DNA of 40,946 nucleotides from FEN-680 sp036845225 (GCA_036845225.1 DAIUEJ010000023.1:1-40946), one strand, 5' to 3'; counted from the stretch's first letter, positions 7,332-15,338 are shown. The notes: a model not told the origin generated them from the sequence alone. Made by a program: numbers and translations.

Positions 7332-8102
7332 TCAGGGTTCAGGCACCTGCCGCACCTCGATGCCGCGCGACGCCAGGTACTTTTTTGCCTCGGATATGGT
7401 GTGCTCCTCGTAGTGGAATATGCTGGCGGCCAGCACCGCATCGCACCCCGTCTGCTCGATGGCCTCGGCGAGGTGCTCCAGGTTGCCCGCGCCGCCGCTG
7501 GCGATGACGGGTATCGACACCGCGTCGCAGACCGCTCTCGTCATAGGGATGTCGTAGCCGAGCTTGGTGCCGTCCCGGTCCATGCTGGTCAGCATTATCT
7601 CCCCCGCCCCGAGGGCCTCGACCTTTCGGGCCCACTCCAGGACATCGATCCCTGCCGGAGTCCTGCCTCCGTGGGTGAACACTTCCCAGGTCCCGTCGCC
7701 CCTGCCCCTGCCGTCGATGGCCACCACCACGCACTGGGTCCCGAACCTCTCCGCCGCCCTGGTGATGAGCGCGGGGTCCTCGACCGCCGCGGTGTTTATG
7801 GAGACCTTGTCAGCCCCGGCCTTGAGGATGTTCCTTATGTCCTCGAGCGAGCCTATTCCTCCACCGATGGTATAAGGGATAAACACCTCGTCTCCCGCGC
7901 GGCCGGCCAGTTCCACCTTGGTGTCCCGCTGCTCGTGAGAGGCCGTGATGTCCAGGAACACCAGCTCGTCAGCGCCCTCGCGGTCATAGAACGCGGCCAA
8001 CTCTACGGGATCGCCCGCGTCCCGCAGGTCCACGAAGTGGACTCCCTTGACTACCCGTCCGCCCTTGACGTCGAGGCACGGGATTATCCTCTTTGCCAGC
8101 AT
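7332..8102 (-). CDS. hisF: Imidazole glycerol phosphate synthase, cyclase subunit
   Basis: Uses ammonia supplied by HisH to convert PRFAR to imidazole glycerol phosphate and AICAR. The 256-aa (beta/alpha)8 barrel has catalytic Asp11 (IIPCLDVKGG) and Asp130 (VVVAIDGR), plus phosphate-binding loops TIGGGIGSL, NTAAVEDP and ASGGAG. The C-terminal HYEEHTISEAKKYL is standard. ATG 8102 directly abuts the hisA stop (TGA-ATG). In many bacteria hisI follows hisF immediately; here the liv cluster intervenes. Confidence 0.97.
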   Translation of the reverse strand: MLAKRIIPCLDVKGGRVVKGVHFVDLRDAGDPVELAAFYDREGADELVFLDITASHEQRDTKVELAGRAGDEVFIPYTIGGGIGSLEDIRNILKAGADKVSINTAAVEDPALITRAAERFGTQCVVVAIDGRGRGDGTWEVFTHGGRTPAGIDVLEWARKVEALGAGEIMLTSMDRDGTKLGYDIPMTRAVCDAVSIPVIASGGAGNLEHLAEAIEQTGCDAVLAASIFHYEEHTISEAKKYLASRGIEVRQVPEP

Positions 8103-8858
8103 TCAATCGCCCCCCTGCTCCAGGGCGGCAATCGCCTCCGAGAGGCTGAATCTCCCTCTGTAGAGAGCCATGCCCACTATCACTCCCTCCACCCCGAGCC
8201 CCTCAAGACTTGAGATCCTCAGGATGTCATCTATCGCGCCGACGCCCCCGGAGGCCACCACCGGTATCGACGAAGCCTCAGCTACCGCCTCCAGGCCGGC
8301 GATGTTGGGGCCTTCCAGGGTCCCGTCTTTCATCGTATCCGTATAGATTATGCGCCTGACCCCCGCGCCGATGAGCCTCTCGACCGCCGCCACCGGCTCC
8401 TCGTCTGAGAGGCCGGTCCATCCTCCCAGGGCGACCCTGCCTTCCTTTACGTCGACTCCCACTGCCAATCGCTCGCCGAGGGCTTCAGCGAGACACTTCA
8501 GCCACTCGGGGTCCTGGAAGGCGGCAGTCCCTACGACCACCCGTGCGACCCCCGCTTCGAGGTAATCGGTCGCGGTCGCGGTGGTCCTGATGCCCCCTCC
8601 CACCTCAATGGGGATGTCGAGCGCCGACGCGATCTTCCTCACCGCGAGGCCGTTGACCGGCTGTCCGTCGAAGGCCCCGTCCAGGTCGACGACGTGGATG
8701 AGGCGCGCACCCTGTTCCTGCCAGCGCAGCGCGGCGTTCACAGGGTCTTCGTCGAAGACGGTCTCCTCATCGGCCAGCCCGCGCAAGAGGCGGACGCACT
8801 TGCCTCCGCGGATGTCGACGGCGGGGATTATCAGAAAGCCGCTGCCGGAAGAGCTCAT
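8103..8858 (-). CDS. hisA: ProFAR isomerase (HisA)
   Basis: Catalyses the Amadori isomerisation of ProFAR to PRFAR, the fourth step of histidine synthesis. A 251-aa (beta/alpha)8 barrel related to HisF, with Asp15 (IIPAVDIRGGKCVRL) as the base and Asp136 (GVDVKEGRVALGGW) as the acid. The second motif lacks the Trp/Arg pattern of the dual HisA/TrpF enzyme PriA as far as I can judge, but that assignment needs an alignment. ATG 8858 has GGAGGGGCGGC upstream and overlaps the hisH stop (ATGA). The frame remains open upstream, but that part is antisense-free hisH sequence in another frame. Confidence 0.96.
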   Translation of the reverse strand: MSSSGSGFLIIPAVDIRGGKCVRLLRGLADEETVFDEDPVNAALRWQEQGARLIHVVDLDGAFDGQPVNGLAVRKIASALDIPIEVGGGIRTTATATDYLEAGVARVVVGTAAFQDPEWLKCLAEALGERLAVGVDVKEGRVALGGWTGLSDEEPVAAVERLIGAGVRRIIYTDTMKDGTLEGPNIAGLEAVAEASSIPVVASGGVGAIDDILRISSLEGLGVEGVIVGMALYRGRFSLSEAIAALEQGGD

Positions 8859-9475
8859 GCCGCCCCTCCGACCATGCGCCCGAAGTTTGCAAGGATCTCG
8901 AGGCCCAGTCGGCTCGACTTCTCGGGGTGGAACTGGAGGCCCCAGACGTTCTCCCTGCCGAAGGCGCATGCGAACTCGAGGCCGTAGTCGGTCGTGCCGA
9001 TGGTCCACGAGCCGTCGGACGGGGCGCAGTAGAATGAGTGCACGAAATAGAACCTGTCCGCCTGCCCGAGCCCCTCAAATAGCTGGTTCTCGCGCGTGAC
9101 GTTCAGGATATTCCATCCCATGTGCGGGACCTTCACTGTGTCAGGGAGGCGCAGACAACCGCCGGGGACTATCCCCAGGCCCTCGTTGCGCCCGTGCTCC
9201 TCGCTGTACTCCAGGAGGAGCTGCATGCCCAGGCAGATCCCGAGCAGGTGCCTGCCGGTGGCTATGTACTCGCGTATCGCTTCGTCCATGCCCAGGCGCT
9301 TCAGGTTCTCCATGGCGTCGCCGAAAGCCCCGACCCCGGGGAGCACGAGCCCGTCGAACGAGTCGAAGCTCTCCGCTTCGGCGCAGATGGAGGCGTCCAC
9401 TCCGACCTTCTGGAGCCCTTTCTCGACGCTGCGCAGGTTGCCCATCTCGTAGTCTACGATGCCGACCCTCGTCAT
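8855..9475 (-). CDS. hisH: Imidazole glycerol phosphate synthase, glutaminase subunit
   Basis: Class I glutamine amidotransferase that supplies ammonia to HisF. The 206-aa protein starts MTRVGIVDYEMGNLRSV and contains the oxyanion region PGVGAFGDAM, nucleophile Cys81 in GICLGMQ, and the His-x-Glu dyad in LQFHPEKSS. ATG 9475 overlaps the hisB TGA by one base (TGATG), and its own stop overlaps the hisA start by four bases, so hisB, hisH and hisA are translationally coupled. HisH and HisF form the heterodimeric synthase. Confidence 0.97.
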   Translation of the reverse strand: MTRVGIVDYEMGNLRSVEKGLQKVGVDASICAEAESFDSFDGLVLPGVGAFGDAMENLKRLGMDEAIREYIATGRHLLGICLGMQLLLEYSEEHGRNEGLGIVPGGCLRLPDTVKVPHMGWNILNVTRENQLFEGLGQADRFYFVHSFYCAPSDGSWTIGTTDYGLEFACAFGRENVWGLQFHPEKSSRLGLEILANFGRMVGGAA

Positions 9476-10062
9476 CAGAGCTTGCCTTTCGTGCTCGGGA
9501 CATCCTTCACCCGCGGGTCGATGGCCACGGCCGCTTTCAGTGCGCGGCCGAACGCCTTGAACACCGCCTCCAGCCCGTGGTGGACGCTCTCGCCGCTGCG
9601 CAGCTCTATGTGGACGGTCATCGCCGCCTGGTTCACGAGAGCCTGGAAGAAATCGCGGGCGAGGCTCGGCTCGAAGTTGCCGAGCGGCTCGGGCTCCAGC
9701 TCTACCTTGTAGGAGAGGAAAGGCCTGCCGCTTATGTCGATGGCGACCTCGGCAAGGCATTCATCCATCGGCACCAGGCTCGAGGAGAACCTTGTGAGCC
9801 CCACCTTGCCGCCCAGCGCGCCCGTCAGCGCCTCCCCGATGGCGAGCCCGGTGTCCTCTACCGTGTGGTGGCTGTCGACCTCGAGGTCGCCCTTTGCCTC
9901 AAGCTTAAGGTCTATGAGAGCGTGCCTGAACATCAACTCGAGCATGTGGTCGAAGAAGGGCATGCCTGTCGATACCGAAGTCGCCCCGCTCCCGTCCAAC
10001 CCCAGCGAGACGTATATCGAGGTCTCCCTGGTGGTCCGCTCGCATTCTCCTTGCCTGGACAA
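9475..10062 (-). CDS. hisB: Imidazoleglycerol-phosphate dehydratase
   Basis: Mn-dependent dehydratase giving imidazole acetol phosphate. The 195-aa protein has both metal-binding repeats (FFDHMLELMFRHALIDL with DSHHTVEDTGLAIGEAL, and a second HHGLEAVFKAFGRAL). It is the monofunctional type, without the phosphatase domain of enterobacterial HisB. Start TTG 10062 is chosen because it lies one base after the hisD stop with GGAGGT five bases upstream. An upstream in-frame extension would run inside hisD and has no homology. Confidence 0.95.
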   Translation of the reverse strand: MSRQGECERTTRETSIYVSLGLDGSGATSVSTGMPFFDHMLELMFRHALIDLKLEAKGDLEVDSHHTVEDTGLAIGEALTGALGGKVGLTRFSSSLVPMDECLAEVAIDISGRPFLSYKVELEPEPLGNFEPSLARDFFQALVNQAAMTVHIELRSGESVHHGLEAVFKAFGRALKAAVAIDPRVKDVPSTKGKL

Positions 10063-10063
10063 C

Positions 10064-11344
10064 TCACACCTCCAGATCCGCGGCCGGACCCTTGTCCCTG
10101 GTCTCGACCGAGCGTGCGTGGTACGTGAGGCCCTCGAGCGCCGCAAGCCCGCTCGCGTACCGAGCGTCGGCGGCCAGGCCCTCCTTTGTATACGAAATTA
10201 CGTTCATGGTCCGCATGAAGTCACGCACGCTCAAGCCCGACAGCCTGGCGGCGGAGCCTCCGGTCGGCAGGACGTGGCTGGGCCCCGCGACGTAATCACC
10301 GAGCGCTACCGCGGACCACTGACCGAGGAAGACACAGCCGGCTTTCTTTATCGATGGGAGCAGCGATGCCGCTTCATCTACCGCCAGCTCGAGGTGCTCG
10401 GGGGCCACCGCGTTTATCAGCTCAAGGCTCAGCGCCCTGTCTTCAGAGAGGACGAGGTCCACCGTGCCCTCCGGCGCCAGGGGCTCCCCGCCGAGTACGA
10501 GACGCACTGCTTCGAGCGTCTCCGCCTGCTCGCTGACGAGCACCGCCAGGGCCAGCGGGTCGTGCTCCAACTGGGCAAGCAGGTCCATGGCCGCGAACGC
10601 GGGCGGCGTTGATGCGTCGGCGTAGATGACGACCTCGCTCGGTCCGGCGTCCAGGTCGACTCTCACCCGGTCGCTGACGAGCCTCTTCGCGGTCGACACG
10701 TATATGTTGCCGGGCCCGGCGATCATCTCGCAGGCAGGGACGGTCTCAGTCCCGAAGGCCATCGCCGCTATCGCCTGGGCTCCGCCTGCGGTGAATACCC
10801 GGCAGTCACCCAGCATCGCCGTCGCCGCCAGGGTCGCCGGGTTCACTTTGCCTGGCGGGACGCACAGCACGAGCTCGCTGACGCCCGCTGCCCTCGCCGG
10901 TATGCCGGTCATCAGGACCGTCGAAGGATACGGGTACCTGCCGCCGGGGACGTATATCCCCACGGTGTCCATGGGCCGGCTTACCGTTCCGGTGGTGATC
11001 CCAGGCGCGGGACTGGTCTGGAAGTCGGCCGGGAGCCCTATTTCCGCGAACGCCTTGATGCGCGCGGCGGCCTTCTCGAGAGCCTCTCGCACCGGCGCGT
11101 CCAGCAAGCGCAACGCCTCGTCCCGTGCCTGAGGGCCGACCTCGAGCGAGCCGGGCGCGACTCTCACCCCGTCAAGCCGCTCGGTCAGCTCGGCGAGCGC
11201 GCCGTCACCACCGCTCTCGACCTGCCCGATTATCTCCAGCACCGCTTCTGCCACGTCGGCAGCGGGGACCCTGGCGGCCCTCAGGGCGGCCCGGAGAGGT
11301 TCTACGTCCTCTTTACTGCTTATCTCATGAGTGGTGATCATCAT
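10064..11344 (-). CDS. hisD: Histidinol dehydrogenase
   Basis: Zn-dependent, NAD-linked enzyme for the last two steps of histidine synthesis. The 426-aa protein shows the NAD/phosphate loop PGGRYPYPSTVLM, AGPGNIYVSTAKRLV, the QLEHDPLA motif, the EHLEL segment with a metal ligand and AGPSHVLPTGGSAA. ATG 11344 has GGAG six bases upstream; a TTG four codons earlier overlaps that site and is less likely. It is the first gene of the his block. hisG, hisC, hisE and hisN homologues are not in the window, so they must lie elsewhere or be absent. Confidence 0.96.
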   Translation of the reverse strand: MMITTHEISSKEDVEPLRAALRAARVPAADVAEAVLEIIGQVESGGDGALAELTERLDGVRVAPGSLEVGPQARDEALRLLDAPVREALEKAAARIKAFAEIGLPADFQTSPAPGITTGTVSRPMDTVGIYVPGGRYPYPSTVLMTGIPARAAGVSELVLCVPPGKVNPATLAATAMLGDCRVFTAGGAQAIAAMAFGTETVPACEMIAGPGNIYVSTAKRLVSDRVRVDLDAGPSEVVIYADASTPPAFAAMDLLAQLEHDPLALAVLVSEQAETLEAVRLVLGGEPLAPEGTVDLVLSEDRALSLELINAVAPEHLELAVDEAASLLPSIKKAGCVFLGQWSAVALGDYVAGPSHVLPTGGSAARLSGLSVRDFMRTMNVISYTKEGLAADARYASGLAALEGLTYHARSVETRDKGPAADLEV

Positions 11345-11414
11345 TGGAGGCTCCAATAGGCTATTATCGAAGTATAACTTAACGGCACCGCCGCGGCACC
11401 GAAAGGCGCTTCAG
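11345..11414. promoter_or_regulatory. Divergent promoter region between hisD and the Cys-rich gene
   Basis: A 70-bp AT-rich gap between divergent starts. Minus strand has GATAAT and plus strand has TATTAT and TATAAC, all five of six matches to a -10, within about 20 bp of one another. No -35 hexamer is convincing for any of them. The two genes may share one regulatory region, and no operator or attenuator (such as a His-rich leader peptide) was found. Confidence 0.4.
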
Positions 11415-11618
11415 ATGATCGAGGAAGGAACCGACTGCCACCACTGCGGAGAGAACCCCGCCTGCGTGATCTGCCTGGGGTGCGGCATACCCGTGTGCGA
11501 CCAGTGTGTCAAGCTTGAGGACTACGGCTTCGGGTGTGACGGATGCAAGGTGGTGGCTTTCTGCCCGGACTGCTACCTGGACCCGGAGATCAACACGGTC
11601 GCGCACTTCGACGTCTAG
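11415..11618 (+). CDS. Cysteine-rich small protein, probable zinc-binding (67 aa)
   Basis: Not a family I can name. Eleven cysteines occur in 67 residues, at 8, 11, 17, 20, 23, 28, 31, 41, 44, 50 and 53, mostly as CxxC pairs (CHHC, CVICLGC, CDQC, CDGC, CPDC), with His9 and His10. The spacing resembles a cross-braced double zinc finger of the B-box or FYVE type. No signal peptide or membrane span; the tail is acidic. ATG 11415 is preferred, with GAAAGG about eight bases upstream; an earlier GTG in frame would overlap hisD. It ends ten bases from the convergent dnaE stop. Metal binding and a protein- or RNA-contact role are inference. Confidence 0.75.
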   Translation: MIEEGTDCHHCGENPACVICLGCGIPVCDQCVKLEDYGFGCDGCKVVAFCPDCYLDPEINTVAHFDV

Positions 11619-11628
11619 CGGGCTGCGC

Positions 11629-14600
11629 TCAGACCCGCGGATACTGCAGGGTCACCGACGCCTCTCCCAGGAGCGACTTCAGCCTGACCGTGAGGTCGCC
11701 CGCGGTATCGACCGAGTAGAGCTCCCCCAACTGCACGCAGTGCGCCTCCTCGCCGTTCTCGCACAGCTTGAGCTGCACCGGCACGTCCCCCGCATGCTCC
11801 ACCAGTATCTCTTTGATGCGCGACACCATCTCCCCGGTGAAGCGCCCCGCGTCGAGCGTGAGCACCAGGCGATCGGGCTTCATCGAGCCCCTGGGCAGCG
11901 GCCGGACCTCGTCCGCCAGGAACTTGCGCGCGTTGTCCCGCAGGTCGAGCCGCCCCTTGACGATGATTATCGCGTCGTCGGCGAGGAGCTCGGCCAGCTT
12001 CTCGTACTTGTTGCTGAAGACCAGCGTCTCGACCGTGCCGGAAAAGTCCTCGAGCGCGAAGGCCGCCCACGGCTTTCCCGCCTTGTTGTACTTCTTCTCG
12101 AGGCGCGCGATCATGCCGACCAGGGTGACCTGCGCTTTGTCCATCTCGGGCGAGATCTGGGCGATCTCCATGTCGGAGTAAGACTCGATGAGCTCGCGCC
12201 AGTCCGAGAGCGGGTGGTCGCTCACGTAAACACCTAGCATCTCTTTCTCGAAGGAGAGGATCTGCCTCTTGTCCAGCTCGACGACCTCGACGTGCGCGAT
12301 CTCGTCTATGCCCCCGTCTTCTTCCCCGTTGCCGCCGAAGAGCGTCCCCTGCCCTTCCTCGCGTTCTTTCTTTCTCCTCTGCGCTCCCGACACGACGTAC
12401 TCGGACGTCGACAGCAGCCTGCTGCGGCCCGCCTCGATAGAGTCGAACGCGCCCGCCTTGATGAGGCTCTCCAGCGTCTTCTTGTTGAGCACGGAGGAAG
12501 GGACCCGGTCGCAGAAGTCGACGAAGCTCTTGAACGGCCCTCCTTCCTCCCGGCATGCGACTATCTGCTCGACCACGGCCGAGCCGACGTTCCTGACCGC
12601 CGAGAGCCCGAAGAGGACGTGGTCGTCCTCGGGGGTGAAGTTCCCATAGGAGACGTTGATGTCCGGCGGCTTGACCGCGAGGCCCACGTGGGCGCACTCG
12701 TTGATGTACTCGACCAGCCGCTCCTGGTTATCCATGTAGATGGTCATGAGCGCGGCCATGTACTCGGACGGGTAGTGCGCCTTCAGGTAAGCGGTCTGGT
12801 AGCTGACCAGCGCGTAAGCTGTGCTGTGCGACTTGTTGAACCCGTATCCGCCGAAAGTCTCTATGAGGTCGAAGACGCGCGTAGCGGACGCCTCGTCGAT
12901 GCCGTTGGCCATGGAGCCCGCGATGAACTTCTCCCGGTGGCGGAACATGATATCCGCCTTCTTCTTCCCTATCGCCTTGCGGAGCTCGTCGGCCTCCAGG
13001 CCGGTGTAGCCCGCCATGGTCCTCGCCGCCTGCATCGCCTGCTCCTGGTAGACGATCACCCCGTAAGTCTCCCTCAGTATCCCTTCCAGGCTCGGGTGCG
13101 GGTAGGTGACCTGCTGCCGCCCGTGCTTCTGGTCCACGAAGGTCTTGTGCATGTTCTGCTTGAGTGGGCCGGGGCGGAAGAGCGCGATGAGGGCGATGAT
13201 GTCTTCGAACTTGCTGGGCACCATGTCGCGCATCAGGCCCCTCATCCCCGGGCTCGCCAGCTGGAAAGTCCCCACCGTGCGCGCGTTCTGTATCAGCTTG
13301 AAGGTATCGCGGTCGTCCATGGGGAGGTCGTCTATATCGAGCTCCACGCCGTGCCGCCGCCGGATGAGGTCGACCGCGAGCTCGAGCAGGCTCTGTGTCT
13401 TTAGGCCGAGTATGTCGACCTTCAGGAGCCCGAGTGCCTCAACGTCGTACATGTCGTACTGGGTCGTGACCACGTTGGAACTCTCCCCTGTCTTCTGCTG
13501 TATCGACAGCGGAGAGTACTTGTCGATGGAATCGGCGGCGATGACCACCCCCGCGGCGTGCACGGACGCATGCCTCACCATGCCCTCGAGGCTCTTTGCA
13601 GTGTCGATGACCTCACGCACCTCGGGATCCGTGTCGTATGCGTCGCGCAGGTCCTGGCTCTGCGAGAGCGCGAGGTCTATGGTCATGTTGGGGTCGTCGG
13701 GGATCATCTTGGTAATCGTGTCCATCCGGCCGTAGAGGACTTCCTTCACCCTGCCGACGTCTTTTACCGCGGCCTTCGCCTTCAGCCTCGAGAAGGTTAC
13801 GATCGGCGAGACCCGGTCGCGGCCGTACTTCTCGGAGACGTAATCGATCACCTCTGACCTGCGGGTGTGGCTGAAGTCGATGTCGATGTCCGGGAGGGCG
13901 AGCCGCTCGGCGTTGAGGAAACGCTCGAACAGCAGGCCGTACTTGAGCGGGTCGATCGTGGTGATGCCGAGCGCGTAAGCCACCAGGCTGCCGGCGCCGG
14001 AGCCCCTGCCCGGCCCGACCTTGATCCCCTGGTCCTTGGCGTACTTCACGAAGTCCCAGACGATCAGGAAGTAGCCAGCGAACCCAAGTGACTCGATCAC
14101 GTCTAGCTCAGTGCGAAGCCGCTCAAGGACCTCAGGGGAAGGGTCCTCGCCGTAGTGCCGGCCCACTCCCTCGCGGGCGAGGTGTTCGAGGTATGAGTTG
14201 AGGTCGTAACCCTCGGGGACCTCGTAGCTCGGCAGGTACACCTTGCCGAGATCGATCTCCACGTCACAGCGGTGGGCGATGTCCACCGTGTTGGCCAGTG
14301 CCTCCGGGAAATCGGGGAAGATGGCGGCCATCTCCTCCGGCGACTTCAGGTAGAACTCCTCCGTGGAGAACTTGAGGCGCACCGGCTCGGAGAGCAGCTT
14401 GCCGGTCTGTATACACAGCAGGTGGTCGTGCGGCTTGGCGTCCTCGCGGCGTACATAGTGCACGTCATTGGTGGCGACCAGCCCGATCCCCTTGGCGCGC
14501 GCGATCTCCACTATCATCGGGTTGACCTGCGACTGCTCGGGTATGCCATGGTCCATGAGCTCCAGATAGAAGCCGTCTTCTCCGAAGAGCGAGACGTATC

Positions 14601-15084
14601 GCTCTATGGCGAGCGCCGCGGCCTCGGTGTCCTCACGGAGAAGGCACTGCTGCACCTCGCCCTTGAGGCATGCCGAGAGCGCGATCAGCCCTTCACAGTT
14701 CTCCCGAAGGACCTCCAGGTCCACGCGGGGCTTGTAGTAGAACCCCTCAGTGAAGCCCCTGGTCACGATGCGCATCAGGTTCTGGTAACCCGTGTTGTCG
14801 CGGGCCAGGAGGACCAGGTGGAACGGCTGCTCCTCCAGTCCGCCGTCCCGTCCAAGCCTGCCGCGCGGCGCGACGTACACCTCTGACCCGATCACGGGCC
14901 GGATGCCGGCCTCCCTGGCCTTCTGGTAGAACGAGAGGGCCCCGTACATGACACCGTGGTCCGTGATGGCGAGAGAATCCATCCCCATGGCTTTAGCGGC
15001 GCCCAGTGCGTCGTCGATGCGGCATGCCCCGTCGAGGATGGAGTACTCCGTATGAACGTGAAGGTGCGCAAATTCAGGGGGCAA
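11629..15084 (-). CDS. dnaE: DNA polymerase III alpha subunit (DnaE)
   Basis: Replicative polymerase catalytic subunit, 1151 aa, close to the usual DnaE1 length. The N-terminal PHP domain keeps the metal-binding motifs HLHVHTEYS (7-15), TDHG (41-44), the SACLKGE region and TNDVHY (205-210), so proofreading by PHP is possible. The palm motifs GPGRGSGAGSLVAY (358-370) and PDIDIDF (398-404) carry the catalytic Asp residues. A helix-hairpin-helix region, an OB-fold (VTLVGMIARLEKKYNKAGKP) and a C-terminal tau-binding part follow. Start TTG 15084 has GAGGAG about seven bases upstream. It diverges from a nuclease gene across a 292-bp region with structured repeats. Confidence 0.97.
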   Translation of the reverse strand: MPPEFAHLHVHTEYSILDGACRIDDALGAAKAMGMDSLAITDHGVMYGALSFYQKAREAGIRPVIGSEVYVAPRGRLGRDGGLEEQPFHLVLLARDNTGYQNLMRIVTRGFTEGFYYKPRVDLEVLRENCEGLIALSACLKGEVQQCLLREDTEAAALAIERYVSLFGEDGFYLELMDHGIPEQSQVNPMIVEIARAKGIGLVATNDVHYVRREDAKPHDHLLCIQTGKLLSEPVRLKFSTEEFYLKSPEEMAAIFPDFPEALANTVDIAHRCDVEIDLGKVYLPSYEVPEGYDLNSYLEHLAREGVGRHYGEDPSPEVLERLRTELDVIESLGFAGYFLIVWDFVKYAKDQGIKVGPGRGSGAGSLVAYALGITTIDPLKYGLLFERFLNAERLALPDIDIDFSHTRRSEVIDYVSEKYGRDRVSPIVTFSRLKAKAAVKDVGRVKEVLYGRMDTITKMIPDDPNMTIDLALSQSQDLRDAYDTDPEVREVIDTAKSLEGMVRHASVHAAGVVIAADSIDKYSPLSIQQKTGESSNVVTTQYDMYDVEALGLLKVDILGLKTQSLLELAVDLIRRRHGVELDIDDLPMDDRDTFKLIQNARTVGTFQLASPGMRGLMRDMVPSKFEDIIALIALFRPGPLKQNMHKTFVDQKHGRQQVTYPHPSLEGILRETYGVIVYQEQAMQAARTMAGYTGLEADELRKAIGKKKADIMFRHREKFIAGSMANGIDEASATRVFDLIETFGGYGFNKSHSTAYALVSYQTAYLKAHYPSEYMAALMTIYMDNQERLVEYINECAHVGLAVKPPDINVSYGNFTPEDDHVLFGLSAVRNVGSAVVEQIVACREEGGPFKSFVDFCDRVPSSVLNKKTLESLIKAGAFDSIEAGRSRLLSTSEYVVSGAQRRKKEREEGQGTLFGGNGEEDGGIDEIAHVEVVELDKRQILSFEKEMLGVYVSDHPLSDWRELIESYSDMEIAQISPEMDKAQVTLVGMIARLEKKYNKAGKPWAAFALEDFSGTVETLVFSNKYEKLAELLADDAIIIVKGRLDLRDNARKFLADEVRPLPRGSMKPDRLVLTLDAGRFTGEMVSRIKEILVEHAGDVPVQLKLCENGEEAHCVQLGELYSVDTAGDLTVRLKSLLGEASVTLQYPRV

Positions 15085-15124
15085 ACTGCTCTCCTCGGCT
15101 AGGGACCGCTATATAGTTCTTCTG

Positions 15125-15174
15125 GCGCCGTGTGTGACCTTCATTGGGCAGAATTTATTCTGACCACACGGCGC
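15125..15174. repeat. 10-bp inverted repeat linking the dnaE promoter area to repeat unit A
   Basis: GCGCCGTGTG at 15125-15134 is the exact reverse complement of CACACGGCGC at 15165-15174, the opening block of repeat unit A (and of unit B at 15244-15253). The spacer is 30 bp. In RNA the left arm could compete with the small GC hairpin of unit A; as DNA it would place an inverted copy of the repeat's first block just upstream of the dnaE -10. Confidence 0.7.
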
Positions 15175-15317
15175 ATTGGCGCCTCAAATCATACATCGGC
15201 GGTGCGTCTCGAAGAGATGCACCACCGATGAGCCACATCTGACCACACGGCGCGTTAGCGCCTCAAAGCCCACAGAGAGGTTGCGTTTCGAAGAAATGCA
15301 ACACCGCTGCGTTACTT
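15159..15317. repeat. Two tandem 79-nt structured units
   Basis: Unit A is 15159-15237 and unit B 15238-15317. By hand, about 61 of 79 positions match. Each begins TCTGACCACACGGCGC and has a small hairpin (GGCGC, a 4-base loop, GCGCC), followed by CTCAAA and a 10-bp stem with a GAA loop (A: 15201-15223; B: 15280-15302). In that stem two base pairs change on both sides: G15202-C15222 becomes T15281-A15301, and C15208-G15216 becomes T15287-A15295. A G-T pair is kept in both. Unit A has a further six outer pairs (CATCGG/CCGATG) beyond one mismatch; in B only part of these pair. Paired substitutions point to selection for structure. Function unknown. Confidence 0.85.
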
Positions 15318-15332
15318 GTGGTTCCCCCGCGC

Positions 15333-15338
15333 TATAAT
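15333..15338 (+). promoter_or_regulatory. -10 element of the nuclease gene
   Basis: A perfect TATAAT lies 38 bases before ATG 15377. The -35 position (around 15310-15316, CGTTACT) is a poor match and sits at the end of repeat unit B, so the repeat may influence this promoter. Confidence 0.5.

Noticed and set aside
15159..15317. CRISPR array
   Set aside because: Only two units, no short identical repeats separated by distinct spacers; divergence is spread through the unit and follows base pairing. The neighbouring nuclease resembles Cas4 in fold, but no cas genes are present.
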